Source of the DNA: Clostridia bacterium
GTDB taxonomy: Bacteria > Bacillota > Clostridia > Oscillospirales > CAG-272
Assembly (NCBI GenBank): GCA_017504335.1
Contig: JAFVRI010000158.1
Span: 1-6,212, forward strand
Direction of reading: 5' to 3'
DNA length: 6,212 nucleotides
Below the pieces are notes generated by a model. It was not told the origin of the DNA and searched no databases. It was given only the letters and a program-made list of their open reading frames with translations. Made by a program: the position numbers and the translations under genes. Below are positions 5,998 to 6,212 of this stretch, piece after piece. Position 1 is the first letter of the stretch. The number at the start of each line of letters is the position of its first letter.

Positions 5998-6212
5998 ATG
6001 TTACTCAGTGAAAAAATAATTATGATCAGAAGAATGAACAATCTCACTCAAGAAAACTTTGCCGAGGAGCTTGGCGTTAGCAGGCAGGCTGTATCAAAAT
6101 GGGAAAACGGAACTTCAATTCCTGATGTACAATTGCTTTTAAGAATATCAGATCTTTATAATTTTACATTAGACCAACTGATAAGAGATGACTTTGATTT
6201 GCTTATTTCAGA
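5998..6212 (+). CDS. XRE-family (Cro/C1-type) helix-turn-helix transcriptional regulator, N-terminal part
   Basis: The gene begins at the ATG at 5998, 8 bases after AGGAGG (5984-5989), and runs off the window after 71 complete codons. The visible part is one complete HTH_3 DNA-binding domain. LTQENFAEELGV (16-27) forms the scaffold helix, SRQAVSKWENG (28-38) the recognition helix and turn, then SIPDVQLLLRISDLYNFTLDQLI (40-62) the closing helices. The SRQAVSKWENGxxxPD pattern is typical of Bacillota cytosolic regulators that control stress, mobile-element or transporter genes, often including their own promoter. What follows (a membrane part, a TPR part or nothing) is outside the window, so the target cannot be inferred. 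It has its own promoter and much lower GC than the opp genes, so it is a separate unit, perhaps acquired. Confidence 0.92.
   Translation, partial: MLLSEKIIMIRRMNNLTQENFAEELGVSRQAVSKWENGTSIPDVQLLLRISDLYNFTLDQLIRDDFDLLIS

Noticed and set aside
5757..6047. Hydrophobic 96-residue minus-strand frame overlapping the start of the XRE gene
   Set aside because: It starts with GTG inside the regulator gene, lacks a ribosome site, and its Ile/Leu/Phe-rich content follows from AT-rich DNA.

Overview
The window looks like Bacillota DNA, most likely from class Clostridia. Every gene has a strong AGGAGG-type ribosome site, coding GC is near 50% (29 of 60 bases in 3001-3060), and the transporter proteins resemble the AmiCDEF/OppBCDF oligopeptide permeases of Gram-positive bacteria. 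I cannot name the species.

Layout: positions 1 to about 5730 are the 3' part of one co-directional, tightly packed operon. It runs as the last 40 codons of oppB, then oppC, oppD, oppF, then a membrane-anchored protein whose sequence reads like a degenerate ApbE-type flavin transferase. Gaps between genes are 3 to 15 bases, each holding a ribosome site. A strong intrinsic terminator at 5684-5729 closes the unit. The promoter, the start of oppB and any substrate-binding protein gene lie upstream of the window. Beyond the terminator the DNA turns AT-rich (16 GC of 60 bases in 5761-5820). A separate sigma-A promoter there drives an XRE-family repressor gene that runs off the end.

Function: OppB and OppC should form the membrane channel, and OppD and OppF the two ATPases of a peptide importer. 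Both ATPases keep all catalytic motifs but carry extra parts. OppD has about 235 extra residues, partly coiled coil, between Walker A and the Q-loop. OppF has a 40-residue N-terminal extension and a C-terminal tail with two hydrophobic helices. With the co-transcribed ApbE-like protein, this suggests a peptide transporter with added membrane or regulatory modules. That is the most unusual content of the window; the joint function is inference. The 464 bases between the last operon gene and the XRE gene hold a structured 3' UTR, the terminator and an AT-rich spacer in which I see no gene.
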